In this document: piece by piece, positions 16,528 to 25,872 of the stretch
Layout of the letters: each line of letters opens with the position of its first letter
Numbering within the stretch: position 1 is the stretch's first letter
Assembly: GCA_963663025.1 (NCBI GenBank)
Contig: OY760073.1
Span: 1,116,001-1,180,000, forward strand
DNA: 64,000 bases
Source of the DNA: JAGWBF01 sp963663025
GTDB lineage: Bacteria > Chloroflexota > Dehalococcoidia > Lucifugimonadales > JAGWBF01
Reading direction: 5' to 3'
Made by a program: the position numbers and the translations under genes
Notes under the pieces: generated by a model
What the model was told of the DNA's origin: nothing
The model's input: the letters and a program-made list of their open reading frames with translations, nothing else
The model's database searches: none

Positions 16528-18086
16528 TTGCCCGCGCTCACAAGGTCAGTTACTTGGGAAAGCTGAGCTATGCCGACGCCAAAGTAGTCAGTAAGGAGTG
16601 ATGGGTACACTCCGACCACTATTATGCTTGCGGTCAGCATCACCGCCGGCGCAGCTTCCAGGATGCTGGCATCGGTGATGGTTGCAAACCGCTCCTTCTG
16701 CGGGCCGAAGAGCACTCGCTCCAGCATCCACAGGATATAGCCTGCCGCGATGACAATTCCTGCCGCTGCCAGGGCAGTGGGCCAGGCAAAGGCCTTGAAG
16801 CTCCCAAGGAACACCATTACCTCCGCCACGAACCCGCTCAGCCCGGGCAAGCCAAGGGAAGCCAGCCCCGCAATCAGGAACCCGCAGGCTACCAGGGGCA
16901 TCCTGCCGGCCAGGCCACCCAGATCCGGGATGTACCGAGTGTGGGCCCTCTCGTATACCAGTCCCACCAGAAGGAAGAGCAGGCCTGTTATCGTGCCGTG
17001 GGTGAACATCTGCATGCTCGCGCCAGCCAGAGCCAGGTCAGCCACGTTCTCCGAGTCGGAGCCGAAGAGGGCGCCTCCTCCAACACCTACGGCAACGCCC
17101 AGCAGCACCAGTCCCATGTGGCTCACGCTGCTGTAGGCTATCAGGCGCTTCAAGTCGGTCTGGCGCAGCGTGACGATGGCCCCGTAGAGGACGCCGACCA
17201 CCGCCAGCACCGCCAGCACCCACGCATAGGTCTGGGCATGCTCCAGCTCGGGGAACATCCCCACGCACACCCTGATGAGCCCGTACCCGCCCATCTTCAG
17301 CAGGACGCCGGCCAGCATGACACTGACCGCCGTAGGCGCGTCTGTGTGGGCGTCGGGCAGCCACGTATGAACCGGCCACACCGGAAGCTTGATCGCGAAG
17401 GCGACCACGAAGAACCAGAATATTAGGCCGACGGGGACCACCGTTGAGCTGCTGATTCCCATCAGGGACAGCTGGGTCATGTCGAACGTAGCCACATCCG
17501 AGGTTATGGCTACCGCCACGATGCCCACCAGCATGAAGGCCCCGCCCAGGATGGTGAAGATTAGGAACTTCATCGCCGAGTACTCTTTGCGCCCGGTGCC
17601 CCAGACGGATATGAGCATGTACATGGGCACCAGCTCCAGCTCCCAGAAGAGGAAGAACAGCAGGAAGTCCTGGGCTGCGAACACGCCCATTACGGCCGTT
17701 TGCAGCACCAGCAACCAGACGAAGTACTCCTTGACCCTGGTCTGGACGCTCCAGGAGGCCAACACCGCCGCCAGTCCCAGCAGTCCCGTCAGCAGTACCA
17801 GCGGGGCGCTCAGCCCATCCACCGCCAAGTGGTAGCTAGCCGTAAAGGATGCATCTCCAAAAATCGAGTCTTCGCCGAACCAGTTGAACCTGTCGATCAT
17901 CTGGAAACGTTCGGCGCCTCCCCGGTCGTAAAGAGAGAGCACCAGCCCAGACAGCACGAGGTCCGCCAGGAGCACGAGAGTGGCAAACACGCGAACTTTC
18001 CCGCTACCCCGCAGCAGGGCAGCGATCACGATGGCTCCCGCCAAAGGCAGGAAGACGGTTGCTGTCAAAAGGCCGTTAAATTCCAA
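16524..18086 (-). CDS. nuoM: NADH-quinone oxidoreductase subunit M
   Basis: Antiporter-like proton-pumping subunit, 520 aa. Landmarks are FFLFWELELVPMYMLISVWG (with the conserved helix-5 Glu), KLPVWPVHTWLPDAHTDAPT and DLKRLIAYSSVSHMGLVLLG. It starts 26 nt after nuoL and overlaps nuoN by ATGA. Confidence 0.94.
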   Translation of the reverse strand: MEFNGLLTATVFLPLAGAIVIAALLRGSGKVRVFATLVLLADLVLSGLVLSLYDRGGAERFQMIDRFNWFGEDSIFGDASFTASYHLAVDGLSAPLVLLTGLLGLAAVLASWSVQTRVKEYFVWLLVLQTAVMGVFAAQDFLLFFLFWELELVPMYMLISVWGTGRKEYSAMKFLIFTILGGAFMLVGIVAVAITSDVATFDMTQLSLMGISSSTVVPVGLIFWFFVVAFAIKLPVWPVHTWLPDAHTDAPTAVSVMLAGVLLKMGGYGLIRVCVGMFPELEHAQTYAWVLAVLAVVGVLYGAIVTLRQTDLKRLIAYSSVSHMGLVLLGVAVGVGGGALFGSDSENVADLALAGASMQMFTHGTITGLLFLLVGLVYERAHTRYIPDLGGLAGRMPLVACGFLIAGLASLGLPGLSGFVAEVMVFLGSFKAFAWPTALAAAGIVIAAGYILWMLERVLFGPQKERFATITDASILEAAPAVMLTASIIVVGVYPSLLTDYFGVGIAQLSQVTDLVSAGK

Positions 18087-18112
18087 CTACAACCACCCGA
18101 TTGCCATTTTCC

Positions 18113-20080
18113 CTAAATCCGCATGAAGGCAAAGAACACTCCTCCGATGACTATCGCCCCCAAGGTGACAACCACCACGTAACCCTGGGCTTGCCCCGTC
18201 TGGAGCAGGGCCACCACCCGCCCGAAGTTCCTGGATGACCAGCCGATGGTCTCGGCAAAGTTGTCGACGATCTTCCGGTCAAACCAGTCCATGCTTCCCC
18301 CTAAGACGCCGTAGAAGCCTCGCCGAGTTACTGCTCCTTCGAACAGCTCGTCCATGTAATATTTGCGGGAAAGCAGGTGGTGCACCGCTCTGAAGGGCGC
18401 GCCCAACAGCCCGGGCAAGACGTTCGGAATAGCGAACAGGAACGCGGCAAGGCCTATTCCCAAGACCGCGATGGCGATGGAAACCACCGCCAGCAGGAAA
18501 ATGATGTCGGACTTGCCTCCCAGGAAATCTGCAAACCAGTGGGCTGGAATACCCAGGATGCCCACGACGGGGTTGACCAAGCCCCCTACCACCACCGAAG
18601 CCACGGCCAGCAGGCCCATGGGCAGCACCATAACCCAGGGGGACTCAGCTAGATGCACGCTGTGCCCCGCATCCGGCGAGGCAGTGCCTGCGTTCTTCTC
18701 CTCAGCCTCGACACCACCACGGAACTCCCCGTGGAAGGTCATGAACACCATCCTGAAGATGTAGAAGGCGGTCATGGGGACGGCGGCAAAGAGGAGCCAG
18801 AACACCACCATGTCGACCGTGGAGCCTCCGTTCCAGGCATGGGCCAGTATCTCGTCCTTGCTCCAGAAGCCCGACAAGGGGAAGATCCCCGCCAAGCTCA
18901 GCGAGCCGATAAGCACGAGGACGTAGGTCCAAGGCATGTATTTTCGCAGACCGCCCATGTACCGCATGTCGAAGGTGCCACTGGCATGGTTCACGCTGCC
19001 CGCGCCCATAAACAGCAATGCCTTGAAGAAGGCGTGGGTGAACAGGTGGAAGATCGCGGGGACGAATGCTCCGACCCCCAGAGCCGCCACCATGTACCCA
19101 AGCTGGCTTATCGTGGAGTAGGCCAGCACCCGCTTAATGTCGTTCATCACCAAGCCCATAGTGGCCGCGAAGATGGCGGTCACGGCCCCAACCAGGGCAA
19201 TGATTTGCATCGCATCCACCGAGGCTTCGACCACAGGGAAGAAGCGCGCGATCAGGAACACGCCCGCAGCAACCATGGTGGCCGCGTGTATTAGCGAGCT
19301 AACGGGAGTGGGGCCTTCCATGGCATCGGGCAGCCATATGTGCAGGGGGAACTGGGCCGACTTGCCCATCGCGCCGGCGAATATCCCCATTACCATCAAG
19401 GTGAGGGCCGTCCCCCCGATCAATCCCAGCTGCACACCAGCTGATATATCCACAATCTCGAGGGCGTTTAGCCCGTTTTCGGCAAAGGCAGATGTGTTGA
19501 AGAACAGGTAGAGAATGGCGATGAGGAAGCCCAGGTCCCCGATACGCGTAACAATAAAGGCCTTCTTGGCCGCCGCCGCCGCCGCAGGCCTGGTGAACCA
19601 GAAGCCGATGAGCAGGTACGAGCACACCCCGACCAGCTCCCAGAACACATACAGCTGCACCACGTTGCTGGCGATCACCAGCCCAATCATGGATGCCGTG
19701 AAGAGGGACATGAGGGCGTAGTACCGGGCGAATCCCGGGTCGCCCTTCATGTAGCCGAGGGAATACACCTGCACCATCAGGCTTACCCCGGTAACCACCA
19801 CCAGCATGATGGCGGTCAGGGGGTCCAGTATGATGCCCAGGTTAATTTGCAGCGAACCTAAGGCCAACCACTCGTGGGGTGTGAAAATTACCTCGCCATT
19901 CTCAATGACCGAGGCCATGGCCATCAACGACAGGACGAAGGAGGCACCTATGGTCGTGATGGTGGTAAGGGCGGCCAGTTGGGAGAACCGGTTGAGAAAT
20001 GGCCGGATTAGCAGCGCAATTGCTACAAAGGAGCCCAGCGGCAGAAGGAAAATCGCCCAGACGGCAGCCTCTTGGATCAT
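18113..20080 (-). CDS. nuoL: NADH-quinone oxidoreductase subunit L
   Basis: Largest antiporter-like subunit, 655 aa, with the conserved VFWELVGVCSYLLIGFWFT, KSAQFPLHIWLPDAMEGPTP, DIKRVLAYSTISQLGYMVAA and the C-terminal lateral-helix and anchor region. Length is normal for the family. It starts 1 nt after the stop of the 64-aa DUF2007-like gene, so translation is probably coupled. Confidence 0.94.
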   Translation of the reverse strand: MIQEAAVWAIFLLPLGSFVAIALLIRPFLNRFSQLAALTTITTIGASFVLSLMAMASVIENGEVIFTPHEWLALGSLQINLGIILDPLTAIMLVVVTGVSLMVQVYSLGYMKGDPGFARYYALMSLFTASMIGLVIASNVVQLYVFWELVGVCSYLLIGFWFTRPAAAAAAKKAFIVTRIGDLGFLIAILYLFFNTSAFAENGLNALEIVDISAGVQLGLIGGTALTLMVMGIFAGAMGKSAQFPLHIWLPDAMEGPTPVSSLIHAATMVAAGVFLIARFFPVVEASVDAMQIIALVGAVTAIFAATMGLVMNDIKRVLAYSTISQLGYMVAALGVGAFVPAIFHLFTHAFFKALLFMGAGSVNHASGTFDMRYMGGLRKYMPWTYVLVLIGSLSLAGIFPLSGFWSKDEILAHAWNGGSTVDMVVFWLLFAAVPMTAFYIFRMVFMTFHGEFRGGVEAEEKNAGTASPDAGHSVHLAESPWVMVLPMGLLAVASVVVGGLVNPVVGILGIPAHWFADFLGGKSDIIFLLAVVSIAIAVLGIGLAAFLFAIPNVLPGLLGAPFRAVHHLLSRKYYMDELFEGAVTRRGFYGVLGGSMDWFDRKIVDNFAETIGWSSRNFGRVVALLQTGQAQGYVVVVTLGAIVIGGVFFAFMRI

Positions 20081-20081
20081 C

Positions 20082-20276
20082 TTACAGTTTCCTCAGTATC
20101 TCCTCTGCCACATGTTCCCGGCCCTTGGGCACCATGATCCGGAAGGGTGTATGGTCGGCCCAATCGAGGATGTCTCCATCGGGAAGAATACGTGTGGGCA
20201 GACCCTCCCCTTCCAGGACTTCCTTCCACATTTCGGCCGTCATCAAGTTGGACACCTTTTTGAACTCAGTCCACAT
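20082..20276 (-). CDS. Small DUF2007-like protein inside the nuo cluster
   Basis: A 64-aa soluble protein with a phrase layout typical of DUF2007 (putative signal-transducing) proteins: MTAEMWKEVLEGEGLPTRIL, then PFRIMVPKGREHVAEEILRK. It has no Cys or membrane helix. It lies between nuoK (27 nt upstream) and nuoL (1 nt downstream) on the same strand. Position suggests a role in complex I assembly or regulation, but that is inference. Confidence 0.65.
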   Translation of the reverse strand: MWTEFKKVSNLMTAEMWKEVLEGEGLPTRILPDGDILDWADHTPFRIMVPKGREHVAEEILRKL

Positions 20277-20303
20277 ACTGCCTTCCCACTATGCTCGAAG
20301 GAG

Positions 20304-20633
20304 CTAGCGTCGCATCAAGCTGGCTTCGGTTATGTCAACCGTTTCCCGGTTTCGATACAGGGCTATTACGATAGCCAGGCCCAGGGCTATCTCCGCAGCT
20401 GCAACGGTTATGATGAACACCACAAACATTTGACCCGTTAACAGCCTTCCCAGGTGGTCCTGCACCCCCAGTGGAACGATGTACTTGGCGAAGGCCACCA
20501 TCGCCACGTTGACCGCGTTGAACATCAGCTCAAGAGACATGAGGACGGTAATGGCATTTCGACGGGACATCGTGCCGTATAGCCCAATACAGAAGAGAAT
20601 TCCGGAAAGTATCAGAAGGCGCTCCAGATCCAC
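20304..20633 (-). CDS. nuoK: NADH-quinone oxidoreductase subunit K
   Basis: Small three-helix membrane subunit, 109 aa, with the conserved LSGILFCIGLYG start and acidic residues in helix 2 (SLELMFNAVNVAMVAF) and helix 3 (VAAAEIALGLAIVIALYR). It starts 2 nt after nuoJ. Confidence 0.93.
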   Translation of the reverse strand: MDLERLLILSGILFCIGLYGTMSRRNAITVLMSLELMFNAVNVAMVAFAKYIVPLGVQDHLGRLLTGQMFVVFIITVAAAEIALGLAIVIALYRNRETVDITEASLMRR

Positions 20634-20635
20634 CG

Positions 20636-21724
20636 CTACCGCTCCCTCGTGATTACCAGCGCCCCGATGATGGTGGCCAGCAGCAGCACCGCCGCCACCT
20701 CAAAGGCCAGCATGTAGTCGTTGATCAGCAGGTCCCCGATGCCGGTGCGCTCCTCGGCCTGCTCATAGCGTCCTTCAAAGATGTTCAGGACAGGGAAGTT
20801 CTCAACGGTCACGCTCTGCCCATTGACAGATAGCGTGCCGCTGGCCTGCCCCGGCACCACCGAGTATTTCAGGTCCCCGTCGGGACCAACCAACCACCAT
20901 CTGTCCTGGCCTTGCAACTCTCCGTCGGGACCAACCCACCAGGTTATATTCCCCTGGGCCTTAGGGTGTATCTCCACAACGTCTTGAACAGGAGAATCGG
21001 GAGCGTTCAATGCGTTCATCAGGTCCTCTGAAGGGGGCGTGGGTCCCGTAGCGGCCTGGAACTCTTCGGCAAAGGCCGGATGCAATCTGGCTACCAGCCG
21101 ACCCTGTTCAAGGAGAATCAGCTCGGCTTGCAGCAGCTGGGCTTCCGTCTCCAAAGCGGTCACTTCCCTGGTAGGTTGATCGCTGCTGCGCCCCTCGAGG
21201 ATCGACGGGACTTCGCCGATGCGCTCCAGAATCTGCCTCTCCACTCCATCTTCCCAATCGACGGGAAGTCCCCCCACAGTATTGGATTGCACCGCTTCAG
21301 ACACCCAACCCAAGCCCCGGGCTTCCAGGCGTTCCTGCACCAGCTGCTCTTGGCCCGGCTGAATGTCCGCCAGCCCCACCTGCTGGTTCCAGTCAGTGTC
21401 CAGCACGACGTAGACGAAGGCCGCGAGCAGCAGGGCAGTAAGAATACCCGCAGGGAGATGAAGGCGATTGGGAAGATTGCCCTGCTGCACTTCCCGGGTG
21501 AGCATGATGGCGAATACGATCAGGATGGCAACGGCGCCCACGTAGATAAGCAACTGGACGACAGCCAGGAATTCGGCGCTCATCAGGACAAAGAGGCCCG
21601 CCACCGTCATGAAAACGAGGACAAGAAGAAGGGCGGCCCGGAACACATCCCGGACAAGCACCACGCCCAAGGCGCCGCCAACCCCTGCGGCCGACAGCGC
21701 CCAGAATGCTATCTCCTGAAACAA
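20636..21724 (-). CDS. nuoJ: NADH-quinone oxidoreductase subunit J with a large extramembrane insertion
   Basis: The N-terminal 110 residues are a normal NuoJ membrane part (VLVFMTVAGLFVLMSAEFLA, QLLIYVGAVAILIVFAIMLT), and the last 35 residues hold the final helix (LAFEVAAVLLLATIIGALVI). Between them lie about 200 extra residues, so the protein is 362 aa against the usual 165-200. The insert is hydrophilic, acidic and Gln/Glu-rich (ALETEAQLLQAELILLEQGR) with a repeated WWVGPDGELQGQ / WWLVGPDGDLK unit. It would sit on one face of the membrane between helices 4 and 5. The start codon is TTG at 21724, with GGAGA upstream. Confidence 0.88.
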   Translation of the reverse strand: MFQEIAFWALSAAGVGGALGVVLVRDVFRAALLLVLVFMTVAGLFVLMSAEFLAVVQLLIYVGAVAILIVFAIMLTREVQQGNLPNRLHLPAGILTALLLAAFVYVVLDTDWNQQVGLADIQPGQEQLVQERLEARGLGWVSEAVQSNTVGGLPVDWEDGVERQILERIGEVPSILEGRSSDQPTREVTALETEAQLLQAELILLEQGRLVARLHPAFAEEFQAATGPTPPSEDLMNALNAPDSPVQDVVEIHPKAQGNITWWVGPDGELQGQDRWWLVGPDGDLKYSVVPGQASGTLSVNGQSVTVENFPVLNIFEGRYEQAEERTGIGDLLINDYMLAFEVAAVLLLATIIGALVITRER

Positions 21725-21829
21725 CGGCTCTCCTGCGTCCTCTCGAATCTACCTTGGAGTGATGGAATGCCTACCCTGGCAGTCACCGCGAATTCTGTAG
21801 CCCTCGTTGTTGGGGTGCGGTACCCAGTC

Positions 21830-22432
21830 TTACGCCGTACCTGAAGATTCGTTGGATGGCGATGGGCCTCCCATGATGTCCACCTTCTCTATTCTCGCGC
21901 CCGATTTCTCGTGCTGGTGCCACCGGTTTTGCTCCCTCCCCACCTCGGTCCAGGGCAGGGGCGGCCCATCGTGGGGACTATAGCCAGCGTTCTCGAGTTG
22001 CGGCCTGAACCAGGTACTTGGCCTCTTCTCGGCTTGACGGAGCTCATCTATGCCGATCACCAATTCGCTGCGGGCATAGCGTCCCCGTTCGAAACCGCTG
22101 CCCATGAACAGCGCATCGTAAGGACATGCTTCAACGCACAGCCCGCAGAACATGCACCGCCCTATGTCTATGTCGAACACTTCCAAGTTGTACTTGTCCC
22201 CTTGGGCCTTCGCCGTCCCACTGGGTGAGGTAACGATCTTGATGATCCCCAGGGGACAGTACTTGGCACAGGACGCGCATCCCGTGCATCGCTCTTCGTA
22301 CCAGCCGAACTCCTCGCCCCTGAACCTGGCGTGCTGGGAAACCCTCTCCTCGGGATATTGGACCGTAAAGGGCTTCCGCGTCAGGTTCTTCAAGGTGACC
22401 ATCAAGCCTTTAACCAGTCCTAGACCGTACAT
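21830..22432 (-). CDS. nuoI: NADH-quinone oxidoreductase subunit I (8Fe ferredoxin-like)
   Basis: Carries clusters N6a/N6b: CTGCASCAKYCPLGIIKI and CMFCGLCVEACPYDALFMG. The chosen start (ATG 22432, MYGLGLVKGLMVTLKN) is one base after the nuoH stop; ATG 22444 is an in-frame alternative overlapping nuoH. The C-terminal 70 residues after the ferredoxin core are longer than usual and polar. Because nuoEFG are absent, this subunit would be the main entry point for electrons, perhaps from ferredoxin. Confidence 0.92.
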   Translation of the reverse strand: MYGLGLVKGLMVTLKNLTRKPFTVQYPEERVSQHARFRGEEFGWYEERCTGCASCAKYCPLGIIKIVTSPSGTAKAQGDKYNLEVFDIDIGRCMFCGLCVEACPYDALFMGSGFERGRYARSELVIGIDELRQAEKRPSTWFRPQLENAGYSPHDGPPLPWTEVGREQNRWHQHEKSGARIEKVDIMGGPSPSNESSGTA

Positions 22433-22433
22433 G

Positions 22434-23687
22434 CTATGCCCCATCTCCCTGCCCGGCAGCGGGCATGGTGGTTCTGGAAGGCCAAGCGCCGGCCCCAAAG
22501 GTGCTCATGGGAGGCCGCACCTTATCTCGCACCAAGGTGCCGAAGGCAGCGACCGTTACTATCGCCAGAGGAATGTTGATTGCGGTCATAAGGCCCAAGT
22601 CCCCCCTGGATAAGGCGCCGGTCTCGTCTCGCAGCCAGTACACCTGCAGGGTGGTTGCGACGATGTTGATCAGGCTCATAGGGAACAGGAACTTCCAAGC
22701 GAAGGCCATTATCTGGTCTATACGCAGCCTGGGGAAAGTTGCCCTGATCCAGATGAACAGGAACACAAAGAAACCCAGCTTCATCAGGAACCAGAGGGCC
22801 CCAAGCTGCCCGGACAGGAAAGGACCGCTCCATCCGCCCATGAAGAGGGTGGATGCGACTGCCGATGCCGCGACGACGCCCCCGAACTCCGCCATCTGCA
22901 CCAGGGCAAACTTGATGCCGCTGTACTCGGTGTGATACCCGGCCACCAGCTCGGACTCCGCCTCCACGATATCGAAGGGAGTCCGGTTCAGCTCAGCCGA
23001 GATGCCCAGCATGAACACCAGTATGCCCAAGGGCTGCACCACGATGAAGGGGATCTGCTGAGCGTTGACAACATCCACGAGGCTCATTGATCCGGCCAAG
23101 AGCACGATGCCAACCAGGGAGAGTACGGTGGGTATCTCGTAGCTGATCAGCATCGCCACGCCCCGCATCGCCCCGAACATGGCGTAGCGGTTCCCCGAAG
23201 ACCAGCCAGCCATGAAAATGCCCAGGGTGCTCAACCCGGTGATGGCCACAAGGTACAGCACCCCGATATTCAGGTCGGCCAGGAAGGTGTTCCTGGCGAT
23301 GGGGACCACCGCCAGCCCGGCTATCAACGGGAACACAACCACGATGGGCACCATCAAGAAGGCTATTCGGTCCGCGCCTTGGGGTACCAGGTCTTCCTTC
23401 GTCAGGAGCTTTACCAGGTCGGCGATGGGCTGCAGCAGTCCGAAAGGTCCCCAGCGGTTGGGTCCCAGTCGGTTCTGCATCCTACCCAACACCCGCCGCT
23501 CCAACCACACGAACAGGGCGGCGCCCAGAAGCACACCATTGACCAGGATGAGGATGATCAGGAAACCGGAGATGATGTGGTCGAGCCAGCACAGGGAGCT
23601 TGGCATGACCTCGCCGATGGCGTTGTATATGTGCCTGTACAGCACATTGTCGTGAAAGAGGCTGTCGGCGCCTATGCTGCAGTTCAC
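22434..23687 (-). CDS. nuoH: NADH-quinone oxidoreductase subunit H
   Basis: Quinone-site membrane subunit, 417 aa. Landmarks are ERRVLGRMQNRLGPNRWGPF, GLLQPIADLVKLLTKEDLVP, ELNRTPFDIVEAESELVAGY and RATFPRLRIDQIMAFAWKFL. It has an N-terminal extension of about 30 residues before the first helix and a polar C-terminal tail. Its start overlaps the nuoD stop by four bases. Confidence 0.94.
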   Translation of the reverse strand: MNCSIGADSLFHDNVLYRHIYNAIGEVMPSSLCWLDHIISGFLIILILVNGVLLGAALFVWLERRVLGRMQNRLGPNRWGPFGLLQPIADLVKLLTKEDLVPQGADRIAFLMVPIVVVFPLIAGLAVVPIARNTFLADLNIGVLYLVAITGLSTLGIFMAGWSSGNRYAMFGAMRGVAMLISYEIPTVLSLVGIVLLAGSMSLVDVVNAQQIPFIVVQPLGILVFMLGISAELNRTPFDIVEAESELVAGYHTEYSGIKFALVQMAEFGGVVAASAVASTLFMGGWSGPFLSGQLGALWFLMKLGFFVFLFIWIRATFPRLRIDQIMAFAWKFLFPMSLINIVATTLQVYWLRDETGALSRGDLGLMTAINIPLAIVTVAAFGTLVRDKVRPPMSTFGAGAWPSRTTMPAAGQGDGA

Positions 23688-24790
23688 CGGTCAACCTCAC
23701 CCATGTTTATGTCGATGCTTCCCAGGTTGACGATCATGTCGGCCAGCTTCCAGCCGATGAGCAAATCCTTGATGATCGTCAAGTTCAGCAGGGAAGGGGA
23801 GCGTATCTTGCACCGGTAGGGAGATATCCCCCCGTCGCTGACCAGGTAGAAGCCCAGCTCGCCCTTGGGGGACTCCACACGCCCGTAGGCTTCGGCCCCC
23901 TTCGGCGGTCGAAGCACCAGGGGCAGCTCCGCCCGTACCGGGCCCCCGGGAATCTGCTCGACGCACTGCCGGACGATACGCAGGCTCTGTCGCATCTCCT
24001 GCATTCGCACCCAGAACCTGTCCAGGTTGTCGCCGTTTGTGCCCACAGGTACGTCGAACTCCAGCCCGTCGTACACATCGTAGGGGTCCGCCTTCCGCCA
24101 GTCCCAAGCCAGGCCGCTGGCCCGCAGTATGGGGCCGCTGGCTGAGCAGGCAATAAGCCTGTCGATGGGCAAAATGCCGACGCCCCGAACCCTTACCAGG
24201 ATAATCTCGTTCTCCGCCAGGAGCTGTTCCAGCTCGTCAAGGTAGGAGGGCATGTAGTCCAGGAAGCGACTCAGGGCGGGCCAGAAGTCCTCGGGAGCAT
24301 CGTAGTAAACGCCGCCGGGCCTCATGTAGCTCACTGTGATGCGGGCGCCGCACAGCATCTCGAAAAGGTCGAGGATGCGCTCCCGCTCCCGGAAGCAATA
24401 CATCAAAGGCGTCCCCAGGGCGCCCAGGTCCTGGAGCAGGAAGCCCGTAGCCACCAGGTGACTGGCAATGCGCTGGAGCTCAGCGGCCATGACCCTCAGG
24501 TACTGCCCCCTGACCGGCACTTCTATGCCCATCAGTCGCTCGACACCCAGGCAGTACGCCTGGTTGTTGGTCATGGAAGCTACGTAGTCCAGCCGGTCGG
24601 TCAGGGTGACGATCTGGGTGTAGTTGCGCTCTTCGGCCAGCTTTTCGGTGCCGCGATGCAGGTACCCGAACACCGGCTCCACATCCACGATCATCTCGCC
24701 GTCGAAGGTCACCCGGAGGCGAAACACCCCGTGGGTGCTGGGGTGCTGGGGCCCGATGTTGATGGTGATAGGCTCGGTGCGAATTGGCAT
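23684..24790 (-). CDS. nuoD: NADH-quinone oxidoreductase subunit D
   Basis: 49-kDa-type subunit lining the quinone cavity, 368 aa. It begins with the conserved NIGPQHPSTHGVFRLRV and contains YLHRGTEKLAEERNYTQIV, TDRLDYVASMTNNQAYCLGVE and, at the C-terminus, SIDINMGEVDR. It starts 7 nt after nuoC. Confidence 0.95.
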   Translation of the reverse strand: MPIRTEPITINIGPQHPSTHGVFRLRVTFDGEMIVDVEPVFGYLHRGTEKLAEERNYTQIVTLTDRLDYVASMTNNQAYCLGVERLMGIEVPVRGQYLRVMAAELQRIASHLVATGFLLQDLGALGTPLMYCFRERERILDLFEMLCGARITVSYMRPGGVYYDAPEDFWPALSRFLDYMPSYLDELEQLLAENEIILVRVRGVGILPIDRLIACSASGPILRASGLAWDWRKADPYDVYDGLEFDVPVGTNGDNLDRFWVRMQEMRQSLRIVRQCVEQIPGGPVRAELPLVLRPPKGAEAYGRVESPKGELGFYLVSDGGISPYRCKIRSPSLLNLTIIKDLLIGWKLADMIVNLGSIDINMGEVDR

Positions 24791-24797
24791 GGCCGGC

Positions 24798-25256
24798 CTA
24801 GTACTCCACCGCGTCCTGGAAGTCTTTGCGCAGGGGATGCCCTGGAAAGCCTTCCCACAGCAGGATGCGCTTCATGTTGGGATGGCCATCGAACCGGACC
24901 CCCATCAGGTCCCAGATCTCCCGCTCCTGGTAGTCGGCCCCTGGCCATATATCGATAACCGACGGGACCTCAGGTTCTCCTCTGCCGGGCACCCTTGCCC
25001 TCAGGAAAACACTGTGGTTGTGCTCGAAGGAGGTCATTAGGTAGATGATCTCGAAGTGGTCGATGTAGTCCACTGCCGAGATGGAGTTCAGGTACTCCAG
25101 CTTCAGTTCCGGGTCTTCCTTGAGGTACCTGCAAACATCTGCGATATGGGGCGGCTTGATCCACAGGTGGGATTCTGTTTGCTCTTCTACGGATTCGGGA
25201 TAAGCTGCTTGAATGTGCCGGGCCAGTTCCCCCGCATCAAGGAAGCTGGTCATCAT
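24798..25256 (-). CDS. nuoC: NADH-quinone oxidoreductase subunit C
   Basis: 30-kDa-type subunit, 152 aa, with WPGADYQEREIWDLMGVRF followed by GHPNMKRILLWEGFPGHPLR, the family signature. It is separate from nuoD (not fused as in E. coli). Its start overlaps the nuoB stop by four bases. Confidence 0.94.
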   Translation of the reverse strand: MMTSFLDAGELARHIQAAYPESVEEQTESHLWIKPPHIADVCRYLKEDPELKLEYLNSISAVDYIDHFEIIYLMTSFEHNHSVFLRARVPGRGEPEVPSVIDIWPGADYQEREIWDLMGVRFDGHPNMKRILLWEGFPGHPLRKDFQDAVEY

Positions 25257-25870
25257 TCACCTGCAACATCGCCCCGCAGACTGTAGCGCTTGATCTTCTC
25301 GTGGAGCTGCATGATGCCGTAGAGAAGGGCATCGGGACGGGGCGGACAGCCGGGCACGTACACATCCACCGGTACGATGTGGTTGACGCCGGGCACAACG
25401 CTGTAGCAGGAGTAGTAAGGCCCTCCGCTGGTGGCGCACACGCCCATGGATATGACCCACTTCGGCTCGCCCATCTGGTCGTAGATACGGCGGATGGCAG
25501 GCGCCATCTTCCAGGTAACGGTGCCGGCGACGATCATGAGATCGGCTTGCCTGGGCGTGGCCCTGAAGGCCTCCATGCCGAACCGGGCAATGTCGAACCG
25601 ACCCATGGCTGTAGCCATCATCTCGAAAGCACAGCAGGCAAGGCCGAAGGCTACCGGCCACAGGGCGGACTTGCGCCCCCAGTTGAGCAGGGCATCCACC
25701 GAGGTGACCATGACGTTGCGGGACAGGTCCTCGGGCACCTGGATCAGGGGTTCAGGGTAAGGTTGGGCGTTGGTCCGGCGCATATCCCCGACTATTTGCC
25801 CTTCTTCCAGGTCCAGGCTCCAGGTGCGGGAACTCAGGGGGCCTGCGCCTTCTTGTATCTCCTGGGTCAT
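25253..25870 (-). CDS. nuoB: NADH-quinone oxidoreductase subunit B
   Basis: Carries terminal cluster N2. The 205-aa product has FGLACCAFEMMATAMGRFDI (tandem Cys), GTVTWKMAPAIRRIYDQM and VYVPGCPPRPDALLYGIM. ATG 25870 begins 2 nt after the nuoA stop. The frame stays open upstream through nuoA, but that part is a shadow. An N-terminal 45-residue extension precedes the core. Confidence 0.94.
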   Translation of the reverse strand: MTQEIQEGAGPLSSRTWSLDLEEGQIVGDMRRTNAQPYPEPLIQVPEDLSRNVMVTSVDALLNWGRKSALWPVAFGLACCAFEMMATAMGRFDIARFGMEAFRATPRQADLMIVAGTVTWKMAPAIRRIYDQMGEPKWVISMGVCATSGGPYYSCYSVVPGVNHIVPVDVYVPGCPPRPDALLYGIMQLHEKIKRYSLRGDVAGE

Positions 25871-25872
25871 GC

